Shown one piece after another: positions 6,360 through 6,949 of a stretch of 6,949 nt of DNA. Each line of letters starts with the position of its first letter. Position 1 is the first letter of the stretch. Source of the DNA: Firm-04 sp964392175 (GTDB taxonomy: Bacteria > Bacillota > Clostridia > Oscillospirales > Ruminococcaceae); contig CAYMOJ010000047.1 in assembly GCA_964392175.1 (NCBI GenBank), forward strand, positions 1 through 6,949, given 5' to 3'. A program made the position numbers and the translations under genes. A model generated the notes under the pieces. The model saw only the letters and a list, made by a program, of their open reading frames with translations. It did not search any database and was not told the DNA's origin.

Positions 6360-6803
6360 TTATTGAATGGAAAACGGTGCGGTCACATCTACCATGCCTG
6401 CCTGCGCCCATGCAGAACGTCCACTCCCCATACGGCGCACAGGCTTCACAGAACGAACCGCATAGCTCTTACCATCGGCAGCACCCATTGCGGCAATCAC
6501 AGCAGCAATCACGGCTGCAATTTCGTCCTCATCCTCTGCAGGAGCTGTGCCCTTAGACGCAACTGACTTCGCCACGGGCTTGGGCGCAGAAGCAACCGTC
6601 TTTGTCTCGCTTTTCTTAGCAGATTTTTCTCTGTTGCCGATAGCGACAAAAACTTTACCGGAAAGAATCAGGTAGCCAATGAGGATCAATAGACCCAGAA
6701 AAACCACAGCCAAACCGATAATGGTCATTGCGGCAATAAAGCTGGGGGTCATTTCCGGCACATTCTCACTGACAACGGCAACGAGCGAAAAAATATTTAA
6801 CAT
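6360..6803 (-). CDS. oadG: Na+-pumping decarboxylase gamma subunit (OadG family)
   Basis: A 147-residue small membrane protein of the OadG/gamma type, which anchors and assembles the alpha and beta subunits. It has one transmembrane helix (about 22-48, within SFIAAMTIIGLAVVFLGLLI), a Lys/Ala/Pro/Ser linker (58-88), then the acidic-alanine helix DEDEIAAVIAAVIAAMG (91-107) typical of clostridial members. A basic tail follows (SVKPVRRMGSGRSAWAQAGM, 118-137). It lacks the histidine-rich zinc-binding end known from Klebsiella OadG and has no biotin-attachment MKM motif, so it is not a fused biotin carrier. The ATG at 6803 has GGGAGG about 8 bases upstream, with a good promoter at 6841-6869. Its stop nearly touches the oadB ribosome binding site, consistent with coupled translation of gamma then beta. 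The family call rests on layout and neighbour as well as sequence. Confidence 0.88.
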   Translation of the reverse strand: MLNIFSLVAVVSENVPEMTPSFIAAMTIIGLAVVFLGLLILIGYLILSGKVFVAIGNREKSAKKSETKTVASAPKPVAKSVASKGTAPAEDEDEIAAVIAAVIAAMGAADGKSYAVRSVKPVRRMGSGRSAWAQAGMVDVTAPFSIQ

Positions 6804-6816
6804 AATGTTTCCTCCC

Positions 6817-6862
6817 TTTCAAGAAATCGCACACAAATTTAGTATACTACATTTTCAAGAAA
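6817..6862. repeat. 10-bp direct repeat TTTCAAGAAA in the oadG promoter region
   Basis: TTTCAAGAAA occurs at 6817-6826, just upstream of the oadG ribosome binding site in the leader, and again at 6853-6862, inside the spacer between the -35 and -10 boxes. The period is 36 bases. The word is itself nearly palindromic (TTTC-N2-GAAA). It could be a pair of regulator sites or chance in an A/T-rich region. Confidence 0.4.
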
Positions 6863-6869
6863 AAGGCAA
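6841..6869 (-). promoter_or_regulatory. Promoter of the oadG-oadB operon
   Basis: On the minus strand TTGCCT (6864-6869), 17 bases, then TATACT (6841-6846; five of six to consensus). The predicted start is near 6834, giving a leader of about 30 bases to the ATG at 6803. The -10 lies within a perfect 10-bp palindrome TAGTATACTA (6840-6849). A/T-rich tracts upstream could act as an UP element. Confidence 0.8.
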
Positions 6870-6876
6870 GGGCTTT

Positions 6877-6905
6877 TTGCAAGAAAAAACCGATTTTTTT
6901 GTAGT
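6877..6905 (+). promoter_or_regulatory. Possible divergent promoter pointing out of the window
   Basis: On the plus strand TTGCAA (6877-6882), 17 bases, then TGTAGT (6900-6905; four of six to TATAAT). It would be back-to-back with the oadG promoter, the -35 boxes being 7 bases apart. A gene beyond 6949 would be its target; GAGGG at 6927-6931 followed by GTG at 6942 could be a start, but only 8 bases remain in view. Confidence 0.35.
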
Positions 6906-6912
6906 GCTACAA
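6899..6912. promoter_or_regulatory. Dyad TTGTAG-TG-CTACAA, candidate operator
   Basis: Two perfect 6-base inverted arms flank a 2-base centre. It overlaps the -10 of the possible plus-strand promoter and lies about 65 bases upstream of the predicted oadG start. The half-site order (TGTAG then CTACA) is the reverse of the BlaI/MecI operator (TACA then TGTA), so I do not assign it to that family. Confidence 0.45.
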
Positions 6913-6949
6913 TAGAAGTGAGACCTGAGGGTATAGAAAAAGTGATTGA

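Noticed and set aside
6899..6912. BlaI/MecI operator
   Set aside because: The half-sites are in the opposite order to the TACA...TGTA arrangement of that family, and no blaI or blaR gene is visible.
25..6925. GGTCTCAC at 25-32 and its inverse GTGAGACC at 6918-6925 as terminal inverted repeats of an element
   Set aside because: Eight-base inverted matches are expected many times by chance in 7 kb. There are no target duplications, transposase or longer homology at the ends.

Overview
The window looks like ordinary chromosome from a Gram-positive anaerobe of the class Clostridia, perhaps the Oscillospiraceae/Ruminococcaceae group. This is inferred from strong AGGAGG-type ribosome binding sites, sigma-A-like promoters with 17-bp spacers, a type III glutamine synthetase, a clostridial-style MutY and a sodium-pump decarboxylase beta/gamma pair. 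No 16S gene or other firm taxonomic marker is present. All seven convincing genes lie on the minus strand, so transcription runs from high to low coordinates. I see no tRNA, rRNA, CRISPR array, transposase or phage gene.

Read in the direction of transcription there are three transcription units. (1) 6803 to 5132: a promoter at 6841-6869 drives an OadG-type gamma subunit and an OadB-type beta subunit of a membrane decarboxylase, the parts that export Na+ while decarboxylating carboxybiotin. The unit ends in a 12-bp-stem terminator at 5069-5102. The carboxyltransferase (alpha) and biotin-carrier subunits are absent, so they must be encoded elsewhere. (2) 4827 to 4068: a promoter at 4869-4897 drives two tandem paralogous small membrane proteins. 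Each has an N-terminal four-cysteine zinc ribbon and two transmembrane helices. The second starts at a GTG whose Shine-Dalgarno sequence overlaps the stop codon of the first. Their function is unknown. (3) 3790 to 124: an extended -10 promoter at 3881-3909 and a structured leader precede glnN (type III glutamine synthetase), mutY (adenine DNA glycosylase) and a GNAT acetyltransferase. These three genes are 23 and 32 bases apart, and the unit ends in a terminator at 79-105.

Gaps: 4828-5131 (304 bases) holds the zinc-ribbon promoter, the oadB terminator and a short stretch of unclear origin (about 4930-5052). 3791-4067 holds the glnN leader and promoter and two terminator-like hairpins. 6804-6949 holds the oadG promoter, a 10-bp direct repeat, a dyad and a possible divergent promoter pointing out of the window. 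In bases 1-78 I see nothing firm.

I found no clear undescribed multi-gene system. The best candidates for new biology are the tandem zinc-ribbon/two-helix membrane proteins, the separation of the Na+-pump subunits from their catalytic partners, and a recurring set of TTGC-type promoters, three of which carry GTAG/CTAC-like dyads near the -10 or start site.
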